Shown: piece by piece, positions 25,520 to 35,241 of the stretch | Position numbering within the stretch: the first letter of the stretch is position 1 | Layout: each line of letters begins with the position of its first letter | NCBI RefSeq assembly: GCF_001746915.1 | Contig: NZ_MJGC01000059.1 | Coordinates: 1 to 64,000, forward strand | Direction: 5' to 3' | Source: Desertifilum tharense IPPAS B-1220 | GTDB taxonomy: Bacteria; Cyanobacteriota; Cyanobacteriia; Cyanobacteriales; Desertifilaceae | Length of the DNA: 64,000 nucleotides | Notes under the pieces: generated by a model | What the model was told of the DNA's origin: nothing | Databases searched by the model: none | Seen by the model: the letters and a program-made list of their open reading frames with translations, nothing else | Position numbers and translations under genes: made by a program

Positions 25520-25765
25520 GATATCGAAATCTGCGCTACACAGATCGTTGATGTTGCCGCCTGGTTGTCGGCGACCGCGAAGCAGGGGATTCCCCTAACA
25601 GCGGTGAAAAATATCAGGTGTGATATCAACAAGCGCACAGGCAGATTCGGGCAATTCTCTACTAGACTCGTTTAGTTGAGAACCCACCCCAATCGACCTC
25701 CTGCGTGAAGACGAAGCATATCGTCTCACCTGAACTTTCCACCGTCGCTGTCAGTTAGTCACCTA
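25520..25765 (+). ncRNA. Structured leader RNA upstream of rimO-crhR
   Basis: The region folds into a nested set of helices: CGAAATCTGCGCT (25525-25537) with AGCGCA (25632-25637) and CAGATTCG (25642-25649); GTTGAT (25547-25552) with ATCAAC (25625-25630); GCCGC (25556-25560) with GCGGT (25601-25605); and an apical hairpin AGGGGATTCCCCT (25584-25596). A second hairpin with arms GTGAAGACGA and TCGTCTCAC lies at about 25705-25728. No start codon or frame explains it. It could be a cis-regulatory leader of the cold-induced operon or an independent small RNA. I do not recognise a named RNA family. Confidence 0.6.
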
Positions 25766-27085
25766 ATGGGCAATAAGCCAACCATTGCAATCTCTCACCT
25801 CGGATGTGAGAAAAACCGGATTGACACCGAACACATGCTAGGACTTTTAGTCCAAGCAGGTTATCAGGTAGACTCCGATGAAGAGTTAGCAGATTACGTC
25901 ATCGTTAACACGTGCAGCTTTATTCAAGCAGCTAGAGAGGAATCTGTTCGCACGCTCGTTGAACTAGCAGAAGCCAACAAAAAAATTGTGATTACAGGCT
26001 GCATGGCCCAGCACTTCCAGGATCAACTCCTTGATGAGCTGCCAGAAGCCGTAGCCGTTGTTGGCACTGGGGATTATCATAAAATAGTCGATGTGATTCA
26101 CCGCGTTGAAGGCGGCGATCGCGTCAAAGAAGTTTCAGCCGAACCCACCTATATTGCTGACGAAACCACCCCTCGCTACCGAACGACAACCGAAGCGGTT
26201 GCGTATCTGCGAGTGGCCGAAGGATGCGATTATCGATGCGCGTTTTGCATTATTCCGCACCTGCGGGGCAATCAGCGATCGCGCCCAATTGAATCCATCG
26301 TGGCTGAAGCCAAACACCTGGCAGCCGAAGGCGTTCAAGAAATTATCTTAATTTCCCAAATTACCACGAACTACGGGCTAGACCTTTATGGCAAGCCCCA
26401 ACTGGCCGAACTGCTCCGGGCATTAGGGGAAGTAGACATTCCCTGGATTCGGATGCATTACGCCTACCCGACCGGGTTAACCCAACCCGTCATCGAGGCA
26501 ATTCAAGAAACGCCCAATATACTGCCCTATTTAGATTTACCCCTACAGCACTCGCATCCGGAAATTCTCCGAGCCATGAACCGGCCCTGGCAAGGTCGCG
26601 TCAATGACGAAATCATTGAAAAACTTAAAACAGCTATACCTAACGCTGTTTTACGCACCACCTTGATCGTCGGTTTCCCCGGAGAAACAGAGAGCCATTT
26701 TCAACATCTCCTCGAATTTGTCAAGCGGCATGAATTTGACCACGTGGGCGTTTTCACCTTCTCAGCCGAAGAAGGCACCCCCGCCTACAACTTGCCGAAT
26801 CAACTGCCGCAAGCCGTGATGGACGAACGGCGCGACGCCATTATGCAAGTGCAGCAACCAATTTCCCTGAAGAAGAACCAAGCAGAAATCGGCAAAGTCG
26901 TCAAAGTTCTGATCGAACAGGAAAACCCAGAAACCGGGGAACTGATCGGTCGTTCCGCTCGATTTTCGCCAGAAGTTGACGGTTTAGTTTACGTCCAAGG
27001 TAGCGCTCGTCTGGGTAGCCTCGTCCCCGTCGAAATTATCGATGCCGATGTCTATGACTTATACGGTCAAATTGTAACCCCGTAA
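25766..27085 (+). CDS. rimO: Ribosomal protein S12 methylthiotransferase RimO
   Basis: A 439-residue radical SAM methylthiotransferase that modifies an aspartate of ribosomal protein S12. The N-terminal UPF0004 domain has its cysteines in [17 protein letters not shown] and ITGCMAQ. The radical SAM triad is in [14 protein letters not shown], and the TRAM domain is at about residues 370-439. ATG start. It is followed after 64 bp by the DEAD-box helicase gene, the rimO-crhR arrangement known from Synechocystis, where the pair is cold-induced and the transcript is processed. Confidence 0.97.
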   Translation: MGNKPTIAISHLGCEKNRIDTEHMLGLLVQAGYQVDSDEELADYVIVNTCSFIQAAREESVRTLVELAEANKKIVITGCMAQHFQDQLLDELPEAVAVVGTGDYHKIVDVIHRVEGGDRVKEVSAEPTYIADETTPRYRTTTEAVAYLRVAEGCDYRCAFCIIPHLRGNQRSRPIESIVAEAKHLAAEGVQEIILISQITTNYGLDLYGKPQLAELLRALGEVDIPWIRMHYAYPTGLTQPVIEAIQETPNILPYLDLPLQHSHPEILRAMNRPWQGRVNDEIIEKLKTAIPNAVLRTTLIVGFPGETESHFQHLLEFVKRHEFDHVGVFTFSAEEGTPAYNLPNQLPQAVMDERRDAIMQVQQPISLKKNQAEIGKVVKVLIEQENPETGELIGRSARFSPEVDGLVYVQGSARLGSLVPVEIIDADVYDLYGQIVTP

Positions 27086-27149
27086 TCATCCGATTTTGAT
27101 TCAATCCAACCCTGCCAAGATTTTAGAAACACAAGCACAAGGAGCATTA

Positions 27150-28541
27150 ATGACGCTTTCATTCCAAAGCTTAGGACTTTCAGAAACTCGCGCCAAGCAT
27201 TTAGAAAAACTCGAATTTGTTGAGCCAACTGATATTCAGTCTCAAGCCATCCCCCACCTGCTATCAGGTCGGGATGTCGTCGGACAAGCCCAAACCGGAA
27301 CCGGAAAAACCGCAGCCTTTTCGCTGCCCATTCTAGAGCGGATTGACCTCAAGCTATCCGCACCCCAAGCTTTAATCCTGACCCCAACGCGCGAACTCGC
27401 CATGCAAGTTTGCCAAGCGATGCGTAGCTTTGCTGGCGATCGCCGCATCCGCATCCAATCGATCTATGGCGGTCAAGCCATCGATCGGCAAATTCAACGC
27501 TTGCAACAAGGCGTTCACATCGTTGTGGGTACCCCAGGTCGAGTCATTGACTTACACGAACGCGGCGACCTACACCTCGACCAAATTAACTGGTTAGTCT
27601 TAGATGAAGCCGATGAAATGCTGAACATGGGCTTTATCCAAGATGTCGAGAAGATCCTGATGCAGTTGCCCGTAGAACGGCAAACCGCCTTCTTCTCCGC
27701 CACCATGCCTTCTTCGATTCGCGAGTTAGTGACGAAGTTTTTACGCTCTCCCGTCACCGTCACCGTCAAGCAAACCAAAACGGCCCCAACTCGGATCAAC
27801 CAAACCGCCTACATGGTTCCGCGCGGTTGGACTAAAGCCAGAGCCTTACAACCGATTTTGGAACTTGAAGATCCTGAATCTGCACTCATTTTCGTCCGCA
27901 CGCGCCGCCAAGCCGCAGAACTGACCAGTTTCTTGCAAGCTGCCGGACATAATGTGGATGAATATCACGGCGATCTCAGCCAGTCTCAACGGGAACGCTT
28001 AATGCTGCGCTTCCGCAACCGTCAAGTTCGCCTTGTGGTTGCTACCGACATTGCAGCGCGCGGGTTAGACGTAGACGATCTGACGCACGTCATTAACTAC
28101 GAGTTACCCGATAGCGTTGAAAGCTACGTTCACCGGATCGGCAGAACCGGACGCGCGGGTAAAGAAGGAACCGCGATCGCCCTATTGCAACCCTTCGATC
28201 GTCGCAAACTCTATCAAATTGAGCGTCACTTGCGGCAGAAGCTCGAAGTTAAGCAAATTCCCACGCGTTCTCAAATTGAAGCTCGCCACCTGGAAAAACT
28301 GCAAGACCAAGTGCGCGAAGCCCTCGCTGGCGAACGGATGGCCTCTTTCTTACCCATTGTGGCTCAACTGTCTGAAGAGTACGATCCCCATGCGATCGCT
28401 GCTGCGGCCTTACAAATGGCCTACGATCGCGTGCGTCCCGCTTGGATGCAGTCAGACTACGCCGAGGAAGAAATTCCGCCCACAACGCCTAAACCCAAAT
28501 TGATTAAGCGTTCTAAAACCTCAGTGTCTCAAGGTCGCTAA
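27150..28541 (+). CDS. crhR: DEAD-box RNA helicase, CrhR-like
   Basis: A 463-residue helicase with the full motif set: Q motif (GLSETRAKHLEKLEFVEPTD), AQTGTGKTAAFSLP, PTRELAMQV, TPGRVIDL, LDEADEML, SATMP, and the C-terminal ARGLDVDD and HRIGRTGRAG. The C-terminal extension after about residue 380 is typical of cyanobacterial CrhR. It unwinds and anneals RNA, notably at low temperature or altered redox state. ATG 27150 has an AAGGAG site 10 bases upstream, much better than the in-frame start at 27096. It follows rimO. Confidence 0.93.
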   Translation: MTLSFQSLGLSETRAKHLEKLEFVEPTDIQSQAIPHLLSGRDVVGQAQTGTGKTAAFSLPILERIDLKLSAPQALILTPTRELAMQVCQAMRSFAGDRRIRIQSIYGGQAIDRQIQRLQQGVHIVVGTPGRVIDLHERGDLHLDQINWLVLDEADEMLNMGFIQDVEKILMQLPVERQTAFFSATMPSSIRELVTKFLRSPVTVTVKQTKTAPTRINQTAYMVPRGWTKARALQPILELEDPESALIFVRTRRQAAELTSFLQAAGHNVDEYHGDLSQSQRERLMLRFRNRQVRLVVATDIAARGLDVDDLTHVINYELPDSVESYVHRIGRTGRAGKEGTAIALLQPFDRRKLYQIERHLRQKLEVKQIPTRSQIEARHLEKLQDQVREALAGERMASFLPIVAQLSEEYDPHAIAAAALQMAYDRVRPAWMQSDYAEEEIPPTTPKPKLIKRSKTSVSQGR

Positions 28542-28584
28542 GATCGATCAATCTGCTGGCGATTTCTACTAGGAGATCGCCCCT

Positions 28585-28614
28585 AGGAGTGGCTTATTCA
28601 GTCACTCCTTTTGC
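28585..28614 (+). terminator. Intrinsic terminator of the rimO-crhR operon
   Basis: AGGAGTG (28585-28591) and CACTCCT (28603-28609) pair perfectly, with an 11-base loop, followed by TTTTGCTT. Confidence 0.8.
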
Positions 28615-28723
28615 TTGTATACCCACGTAAGGATTCTCCGGTGGAGATGCGATCGCCAATCAAAGATTAACCCAACTAGTTTTTGACTTACGACTCCACC
28701 ACTTTGCTATAGGTCGAGGGGCC

Positions 28724-29197
28724 ATGAAGCCGTTTTTTCAAAAACTCCCTTGGATTTCTCTGAGCATTTTGGTTTTGACCTACACGACCTATGGATTTAC
28801 CTTGCCCTTACCCCCTTTACCCGAAGTCGAGGGATTTCAGTGGCATCGCGCTTATACAGTGTGGGCGATCGCGGCTGCCATTGCTGTCTTTTTTGCGGCC
28901 CTCTTAACCGCCCCCCTCAGAAGTGCTAAAACCTTAGTTGCTGCTTGGTCTAAAACAGACCTTGGCATTTTGATCGCGGCTGTTGGCTTTGCATTCGCCG
29001 CCGTATTAGCAATCTCTCAGATTTATATCTTTGCCACTGGCTTAATCTTGCTCTCGGCTGGTTCTTTAGCCCGGTTAGATATTCAAACCGCAGGCTATAC
29101 CGAGAGACAGGCTTTTTGGATTTTAACCGCGACCTCGCTGATTGGCCTAATCGTCGGCTGGCTCATGCACTATTATCGCGGTCTGCTAGGCTTTTGA
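28724..29197 (+). CDS. Small integral membrane protein, unknown
   Basis: A 157-residue protein with four predicted membrane helices (about residues 8-27, 45-65, 85-115 and 130-152) and short loops, including the Pro-rich PLPPLPEVEGFQWHRAY after the first helix. I do not recognise a named domain; the sequence looks like a cyanobacterial conserved membrane protein. ATG start. Confidence 0.7.
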   Translation: MKPFFQKLPWISLSILVLTYTTYGFTLPLPPLPEVEGFQWHRAYTVWAIAAAIAVFFAALLTAPLRSAKTLVAAWSKTDLGILIAAVGFAFAAVLAISQIYIFATGLILLSAGSLARLDIQTAGYTERQAFWILTATSLIGLIVGWLMHYYRGLLGF

Positions 29198-29551
29198 AGC
29201 GCTTGAGCAGTGGACACTGGAGAAATTGGCACAAGCGATCGCAGCAGGGAGGGGAACCCTAGAGACACTAGATCGTAACAAGCAATTAACTGTCCTGATG
29301 CCCTGCGATTCCCCTTACGTAGGGCAATTTTATAGGTGGCATATCCCCACCCACTCGTATAAATTAGAACTGAGAACCCACGCCTTCCCTATACCAATTC
29401 TGTAGGGAGGGCTAATCTATATTGGAGGGTTTTCAACCGTTGTCGCATCTACCTAACCTCTAGTTTCTAGGGGTTGTCTTGTGCCTTTTCCTCTATCTTC
29501 CTCAAATTTGCAACGGCAATCTGTAATCTTGAATGCAAGTCGAGTGACTGA
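29198..29551. other. 354-bp intergenic region before the bestrophin gene
   Basis: No gene is seen. It holds one convincing hairpin: GCCCTGCG (29300-29307) pairs with CGTAGGGC (29318-29325, one G-U), followed by AATTTTAT. This could terminate the upstream membrane-protein transcript. The remainder is unassigned. Confidence 0.5.
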
Positions 29552-30493
29552 ATGGTTATTAGTCAGTGGAAGTGGTTTCGGACTGCTACCCAACTTAAGG
29601 GTTCTGTTTTAAAAGCCGTCTTACCCCGCGTTTTCCTGTGCGGGATTTTCGGCTTCGTTGTTTCTGCACTTTACAAACAGGGTTGGGCCGTCAACTGGCC
29701 AACCGCAGATAGTTTAATTCCCAGTCTCGTTTTAGGTTTGCTCTTAGTCTTTCGCACCAACACCGCCTACGACCGCTTTTGGGAAGGCCGCAAGGCTTGG
29801 GGAAGCATTATCATCAGCGTGCGTAACCTCGCCCGCCAAATTTGGGTTTCCATCCCCGAACCCGAACCGGAAGATCGACAAGCCAAAATTGAGGCGCTGC
29901 GGCTGCTGCTTGCCTTTGCAGTCGCCACAAAACTGCATTTACGCGGGGAACCCGTCACCAACGAATTAGCCGCCTTTATGCCCCTCTCGCGCTACGAAAA
30001 GCTGCAAGGCATGAATAATCCCCCGTTAGAAGTGGCGTTTTGGATCGGCGATTATCTTCAACAACAGCATCGACGCGATCGCCTCAGCATCCAACAACTG
30101 ACGGCCATGTACGGGTTACTGGATAATTTAGTAGCAGCTTTAAGCGCTTGCGAACGCATCCAAAAAACTCCAATTCCCCTTGCCTACGTTATCCATCTCA
30201 AGCAGCTACTCTTGATTTACTGCCTTTCTCTACCCTTTCAGATGGTGAAAACCCAAGGCTGGCAAACAGGTCTAACCGTTGCCTTAGTCAGCTTTGCTTT
30301 ACTAGGCATTGAAGAGATTGGGATTGAAATTGAAGATCCCTTTGGTCATGATGCCAACGATCTCCCGCTAGATGCAATTTGCGGTACCATGCAACGTAAT
30401 ATTGAAGACTTAATCTCGCTCTCACCCAGCTTCTATACCGTTCCAGAAGCCTTGACGGTGACTTCGCTGCTGGACGCATCTGAAGACTTTTAA
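29552..30493 (+). CDS. Bestrophin-family anion channel
   Basis: A 313-residue membrane protein of the bestrophin/UPF0187 family. Signatures are LVLGLLLVFRTNTAYDRFWEGRKAWG at about residues 62-85, the N-terminal WKWFRTATQLKGSVL, and EEIGIEIEDPFGHDANDLPLD near the C-terminus. Bacterial and plastid homologues form pentameric anion channels; in phototrophs they influence bicarbonate or chloride movement at thylakoids. ATG start. It converges with the DUF4870 gene through a strong inverted repeat. Confidence 0.92.
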   Translation: MVISQWKWFRTATQLKGSVLKAVLPRVFLCGIFGFVVSALYKQGWAVNWPTADSLIPSLVLGLLLVFRTNTAYDRFWEGRKAWGSIIISVRNLARQIWVSIPEPEPEDRQAKIEALRLLLAFAVATKLHLRGEPVTNELAAFMPLSRYEKLQGMNNPPLEVAFWIGDYLQQQHRRDRLSIQQLTAMYGLLDNLVAALSACERIQKTPIPLAYVIHLKQLLLIYCLSLPFQMVKTQGWQTGLTVALVSFALLGIEEIGIEIEDPFGHDANDLPLDAICGTMQRNIEDLISLSPSFYTVPEALTVTSLLDASEDF

Positions 30494-30502
30494 GCGCTTT
30501 CT

Positions 30503-30541
30503 CAATGCTAATTGCCAGTACCCGCGCTGCAATTAGCATTG
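30503..30541. terminator. 13-bp perfect inverted repeat between convergent genes
   Basis: CAATGCTAATTGC (30503-30515) and GCAATTAGCATTG (30529-30541), with a 13-base loop. It sits between the ends of the bestrophin and DUF4870 genes and is probably a bidirectional 3' end, although T-runs are weak. Confidence 0.6.
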
Positions 30542-30566
30542 ATTGTCATCTCCTCTAGCATTCCGC

Positions 30567-30920
30567 TTAGACGACCCGGAAAATAAAAGGATAGCGGTAA
30601 GCCCGCTCAACTTCACTTAGACTAAATAAAATTGCTCGAATAGAAAGTCCCCAGTGAACTAAAAACCAGATGGGGAAGAGAATAAACCCTAACAATCCCA
30701 GGGTGAGGAAAGACAGAACCCCGATAATCGCGCCATACAACCACACATTGATGTGAAAATTAATGGCTTCTTTAGCATTTTCTTTAACAATGGGGTCTTC
30801 GCTCACAAATAAGATCGCTACAGGAATGCCAATAGACACTAGAGTAGCGCTAAAAAAGATAGAGCCGTGGCTGAGAGCCGATAGCAGCTTCCGTTTATCG
30901 GTATCATAGACTTCGTACAT
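30567..30920 (-). CDS. DUF4870 membrane protein
   Basis: A 117-residue protein with three membrane helices and the DUF4870 pattern: LSALSHGSIFFSATLVSIGIP, KENAKEAINFHINVWLYG, and a Pro/Trp-bearing third helix. Function unknown. ATG 30920 (MYEVYDTDK) has an AGAGGA ribosome site, so it is preferred over the upstream ATG at 30944. Confidence 0.85.
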   Translation of the reverse strand: MYEVYDTDKRKLLSALSHGSIFFSATLVSIGIPVAILFVSEDPIVKENAKEAINFHINVWLYGAIIGVLSFLTLGLLGFILFPIWFLVHWGLSIRAILFSLSEVERAYRYPFIFRVV

Positions 30921-31125
30921 TGAATTTTTCCTCTGTTGCATCAAGCCTGTACGCCTACTTTGACCTTATCACATCGCTTCGGGAGGGAAACTTTCGGGAT
31001 ACCGAAAACTGGAGTAGAGTAAACCTCATCTCAAGGTGTTGAGAGAAGTAGGGAACCATCCTAACCCAGGAGGCGAGGAAGAAGGTGCAGGTTTGATGGA
31101 GGTTCGCTAAAGTAGAAAAACAGCT

Positions 31126-33315
31126 TCAAATCATGGGTCTAGGCTGTTGGACTTCAGCAACTTGTAGTTGACTCTGACAAACGGGAATTTGAATCACAAA
31201 TTCTGCCCCTTTCCCTAATTCCGAGAAGCATTCTAGGGTACCGCCATGTCTTTCAATGACAATTTGATAGCTAATCGATAAGCCTAAGCCTGTCCCCGAA
31301 CCTATCGGTTTTGTCGTAAAAAAGGGATCGAATAACTGTTTTTTGATCTCCGAATCGATCCCAACTCCATTATCAGAAATCCGAATTGCAACCTGGTTTT
31401 CAGAAGTAACTTCTGTGGTAATTGAAATTTCTGGCGAAAAGGGATAGTGAATTTCTACAGATTTAGTCTCTAGGGTGGCTTGTTTTTGCGCGACTAAAAG
31501 GGCTGATTTTTCCCGCAGAGAATCAATGGAATTACTAATCAAATTCATAAAAACCTGATTGAGTTGGCTTGCATAACACTCAACTAAGGGTAAGTTTCCA
31601 TAGTTTTTGATGACCTGAATTGCCGAAGTAGGCGATTGACTTTTGAAGCGATGCTGTAAAATTAGCAACGTATTTTCAATTCCCTCATGAAGATCGACAG
31701 CTTTAACGGCTGCCTCATCGAGTCGAGAGAAATTCCTTAAGGAAACAACGATTTGTTGAATTCGATCGGTTCCAATTTTCATGGAAGAAAGTAATCGAGG
31801 CAGGTCTTCTGCAATAAAATCTAGATCGATTGATTCAATTTGAGATTGAATTTGTGGAGTAGCTAGCGGATAGGTTAGCTGATAAATCTTGACGAGTTCT
31901 AGTAATTCTCTGGCGTAGTTATAAGCATGAACAATATTTCCCGAAATAAAATTAATCGGATTGTTAATTTCATGGGCCATTCCAGCAACGACTTGTCCGA
32001 GACTGGACATTCTTTCAGTATGAATGAGTTGAGTTTGGGTATGTTGAAGTTTTTGAATCGTTTGCTCTAGTTGTTGAGCTTGTTGTCTTAATTGGGATTC
32101 AGATAGACGCAAAGCTAATTCGGCTTGCTTGCATTCAGTGATATTTTCAATCATGCAAATCGCAAATTGAGATTGGGTATCTTGACCTCGAACGAGGGAG
32201 ACTGTAGAACGACCCCAAAGAATTTGACCATTAGCATGACGATAGCGCTTTTCAATTTGATAGCGATCGCACTGCTGGTGTAACAGCGTTTCGTAAAGAG
32301 GTGCTTCTGATGCTAAATCTGATGCGATCGCATAATCATTGAGGCAGCGATGCTGTAATTGCTCGCTATTGTAGCCGAGAAAGCTTTCCAATGCTGGATT
32401 GGCTTCAATCGTCAGACCAGCTAGATCCGTCAGCGCGATCGCAATTCCAGCTTCCTCAAAAATGGTGCGAAAACGGCGTTCGCTTTGACGCAGTGCTTGT
32501 TCCACGCGCAGGCGATCGCTAACATCGCGGAGAATGACGGTAAACACCACCCCTTCAGGCGTTTCTAAACGCGAAATAGACGCTTCTGCGGGAAATTCCG
32601 TCCCATCTCGACGCCGACCTGCAACCGTAGCGCGATCGCCCATACAACGCGAATTTCCTTTAAAATTAGCAACATGGCGAGCATGATTAGGGGTAGTCCG
32701 TAACGGTAACAGCACCTCTAGCGATTGACCTAGAATTTCCTGTGCTGGGTAGCCAAAGATTTTTTCTGCACCTTGATTGAACAGAATAATGGTTTGCGAT
32801 TCATCAATCGAAACGATTGCATCATCAGCAATATCTAAAATTCCTGCCAAACGCGCCTGAGAAGACAGCAACTCCCTTTCTATCGCCTGTCGTTCCCGAA
32901 CCTCCGCAGCGAGTTGGCGGTTGGCTTCCTCCAGTTGCGAAGGACTCGGTAACTGAAGAATCAGGGGAACTAACCCCACCAATACTCCCCCTGTTCCCAA
33001 AGAGACTAACGCCGTTATCCCCTTAATAGCTGTCGAAATCCAGTAAACAGGATGCCAAATTGTCCAGACATCAATCAAATGTCCAGTTCCACAAGCGATA
33101 ATAAAACTTGCAAACAAAAAGAAAATCCAGCCAAACGGCAGATCGCCGCGCTTCTGGACGATATAGATCAGTAAAAAAGGAATACAATAATAAGCAAGAG
33201 CAATCAGCGTATCTGATGCAATGTTGAGCCAAACAAGCCAGGGTTTCCAGAGGTAGCAATGTCCGTGAGGAATAAACCCACTTGAATCAACAAAGTTTAT
33301 CCAGATATTTAGCAT
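31126..33315 (-). CDS. Ethylene-receptor-type sensor histidine kinase with two PAS domains
   Basis: A 729-residue kinase. Three N-terminal membrane helices (about 26-110) hold the complete ethylene/copper-binding signature: Asp35, Tyr42, Ile45, Pro46, Ile72, Cys75 and His79 match ETR1 Asp25, Tyr32, Ile35, Pro36, Ile62, Cys65 and His69 with identical spacing. Two PAS domains follow (about 155-275 and 280-400), then HisKA with phosphoacceptor His448 (AGMAHEINNPINF) and an HATPase domain with NGVGID and [11 protein letters not shown]. No receiver domain. ATG 33315 is preferred to the TTG at 33390. It is divergent from prfC; no response regulator is adjacent. Confidence 0.93.
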   Translation of the reverse strand: MLNIWINFVDSSGFIPHGHCYLWKPWLVWLNIASDTLIALAYYCIPFLLIYIVQKRGDLPFGWIFFLFASFIIACGTGHLIDVWTIWHPVYWISTAIKGITALVSLGTGGVLVGLVPLILQLPSPSQLEEANRQLAAEVRERQAIERELLSSQARLAGILDIADDAIVSIDESQTIILFNQGAEKIFGYPAQEILGQSLEVLLPLRTTPNHARHVANFKGNSRCMGDRATVAGRRRDGTEFPAEASISRLETPEGVVFTVILRDVSDRLRVEQALRQSERRFRTIFEEAGIAIALTDLAGLTIEANPALESFLGYNSEQLQHRCLNDYAIASDLASEAPLYETLLHQQCDRYQIEKRYRHANGQILWGRSTVSLVRGQDTQSQFAICMIENITECKQAELALRLSESQLRQQAQQLEQTIQKLQHTQTQLIHTERMSSLGQVVAGMAHEINNPINFISGNIVHAYNYARELLELVKIYQLTYPLATPQIQSQIESIDLDFIAEDLPRLLSSMKIGTDRIQQIVVSLRNFSRLDEAAVKAVDLHEGIENTLLILQHRFKSQSPTSAIQVIKNYGNLPLVECYASQLNQVFMNLISNSIDSLREKSALLVAQKQATLETKSVEIHYPFSPEISITTEVTSENQVAIRISDNGVGIDSEIKKQLFDPFFTTKPIGSGTGLGLSISYQIVIERHGGTLECFSELGKGAEFVIQIPVCQSQLQVAEVQQPRPMI

Positions 33316-33619
33316 AGATTTTCCGAGGTGCTGGTGTGGATTAGCTAAGATTGAGAGTCCGTTAACAATCCATCGGCGGCAAGCAGACAACGAGACTCTT
33401 GCACTTCTTGCGATCGTGTAAAACTTAAAATTGGCTCAACAACGGCCCTAAATTGCTCCTTAGCAAAAATTTTTAGCGATTAAAATGCCATCATGACTGA
33501 CGTTTCTGCGTGACTGGATCGGCGATCGCGCGCCAACATCCATCTAGATTCAGTTGCATCCGAATCTCAAACTCTGCCACACTTATAGTCTCTCCGTAAA
33601 ATCTGCCATAGACTTCAGT

Positions 33620-35233
33620 ATGTCCACTGAATTTCACACCGAACTCCAAACCGCCGTTGAAAAACGCCGTAATTTCGCGATTATTTCTCACCCTGATGCT
33701 GGGAAAACCACGTTAACCGAAAAACTGCTACTCTACGGCGGCGCAATTCACGAAGCCGGTGCCGTTAAAGCGCGTGCAAGTCAGCGTAAGGTGACATCAG
33801 ACTGGATGGAAATGGAACAGCAACGGGGAATTTCCATTACCTCTACCGTTTTGCAATTTGAGTATCGCGATCGCCAAATTAACTTACTCGATACTCCCGG
33901 ACACCAAGACTTCAGTGAAGATACTTATCGTACTCTAGCCGCTGCTGACAATGCCGTCATGCTAGAAGATGCGGCTAAGGGGTTAGAACCGCAAACCCGC
34001 AAGCTGTTTGAAGTTTGCCGGATGCGCCAAATTCCCATCTTCACCTTTTTTAATAAACTCGATCGTCCCAGCCGCACTCCCCTAGAACTCCTCGATGAAA
34101 TTGAGCAAGAATTAGGACTGCAAACCTACGCTGTCAACTGGCCAATCGGCATGGGAGACTACTTTAAAGGCGTATTCGATCGACGCACCCAAAAAATTCA
34201 CCTCTTTGAACGGACAGAACACGGTAAAAAAGCAGCCAAAGATACAGCCATCAGCCTAGGCGATCCGCGTATTGAGGAACTGTTAGACAAAGACTTGTAC
34301 TATCAACTCAAAGAGGATCTCGAAGTTCTTGAAGGCGTTGGCCCAGAATTTGACTTAGAACTGATTCATCAAGGCAAAATGACCCCTGTCTTTTTTGGCA
34401 GCGCCATGACTAACTTTGGGGTGCAACTGTTTCTTGATGCCTTTTTAGAATATGCTCTCAAACCCGGAGAACGGAAAAGCAGCGCCGGAAATCTCGCTCC
34501 GTCTTATCCCGAATTTACCGGGTTTGTCTTCAAGCTGCAAGCCAACATGGACCCGAAACATCGCGATCGCGTTGCCTTTGTGCGCGTCTGTACGGGAAAA
34601 TTTGAGAAAGACATGACCGTCAACCACGCCAGAACCGGCAAAAATGTCCGTCTCTCGCGTCCGCAAAAACTCTTTGCTCAAGATCGAGATGTGGTAGATG
34701 TTGCCTATCCTGGGGATGTGATTGGCTTAAATAACCCTGGCGTGTTTGCCATTGGCGATACAATCTACACGGGACAAAAAGTAGAGTACGAAGGTATTCC
34801 CTGTTTCTCTCCCGAACTGTTTGCTTACCTGAGAAACCCCAACCCTTCTAAATTTAAGCAATTCCACAAAGGCGTCTCCGAATTGCGCGAAGAAGGTGCC
34901 GTTCAGATTATGTACTCAGCCGACGAAGCCAAGCGCGATCCCATTCTCGCCGCCGTTGGACAACTGCAATTTGAAGTAGTGCAGTTCCGCCTGCTGAACG
35001 AGTACAATGTCGAAACCCATATAGAAATGCTGCCCTATTCTGTCGCGCGTTGGGTGTTGGGAGGCTGGGAAGCCTTAGAAAAAGTCGGACGCCTCTTTAA
35101 CTCCGTCACCGTTAAAGATAATTGGGGAAGACCCGTTTTATTGTTTAAGAACGAGTGGAATTTGCAACAGATACAAAGCGATCATCCTGACTTAAAGTTG
35201 AGTGCGATCGCGCCTCTCGGTTCTGGCATCTAA
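33620..35233 (+). CDS. prfC: Peptide chain release factor 3
   Basis: A 537-residue GTPase that removes RF1/RF2 from the ribosome after termination. G motifs: [37 protein letters not shown]. Switch-region features and the RF3-specific C-terminal domain ([35 protein letters not shown]) are present. ATG 33620 gives the normal N-terminus ([10 protein letters not shown]); the frame extends to 33554 without conservation. An Rpn-family gene starts 9 bp after the stop. Confidence 0.97.
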   Translation: MSTEFHTELQTAVEKRRNFAIISHPDAGKTTLTEKLLLYGGAIHEAGAVKARASQRKVTSDWMEMEQQRGISITSTVLQFEYRDRQINLLDTPGHQDFSEDTYRTLAAADNAVMLEDAAKGLEPQTRKLFEVCRMRQIPIFTFFNKLDRPSRTPLELLDEIEQELGLQTYAVNWPIGMGDYFKGVFDRRTQKIHLFERTEHGKKAAKDTAISLGDPRIEELLDKDLYYQLKEDLEVLEGVGPEFDLELIHQGKMTPVFFGSAMTNFGVQLFLDAFLEYALKPGERKSSAGNLAPSYPEFTGFVFKLQANMDPKHRDRVAFVRVCTGKFEKDMTVNHARTGKNVRLSRPQKLFAQDRDVVDVAYPGDVIGLNNPGVFAIGDTIYTGQKVEYEGIPCFSPELFAYLRNPNPSKFKQFHKGVSELREEGAVQIMYSADEAKRDPILAAVGQLQFEVVQFRLLNEYNVETHIEMLPYSVARWVLGGWEALEKVGRLFNSVTVKDNWGRPVLLFKNEWNLQQIQSDHPDLKLSAIAPLGSGI

Positions 35234-35241
35234 AGCAAGCT

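Noticed and set aside
25520..25655. 6S RNA or tRNA-like gene
   Set aside because: The folded element lacks the long central bubble and about 180-base length of 6S RNA, and has no T-loop or acceptor end, so it is reported only as a leader or unknown RNA.
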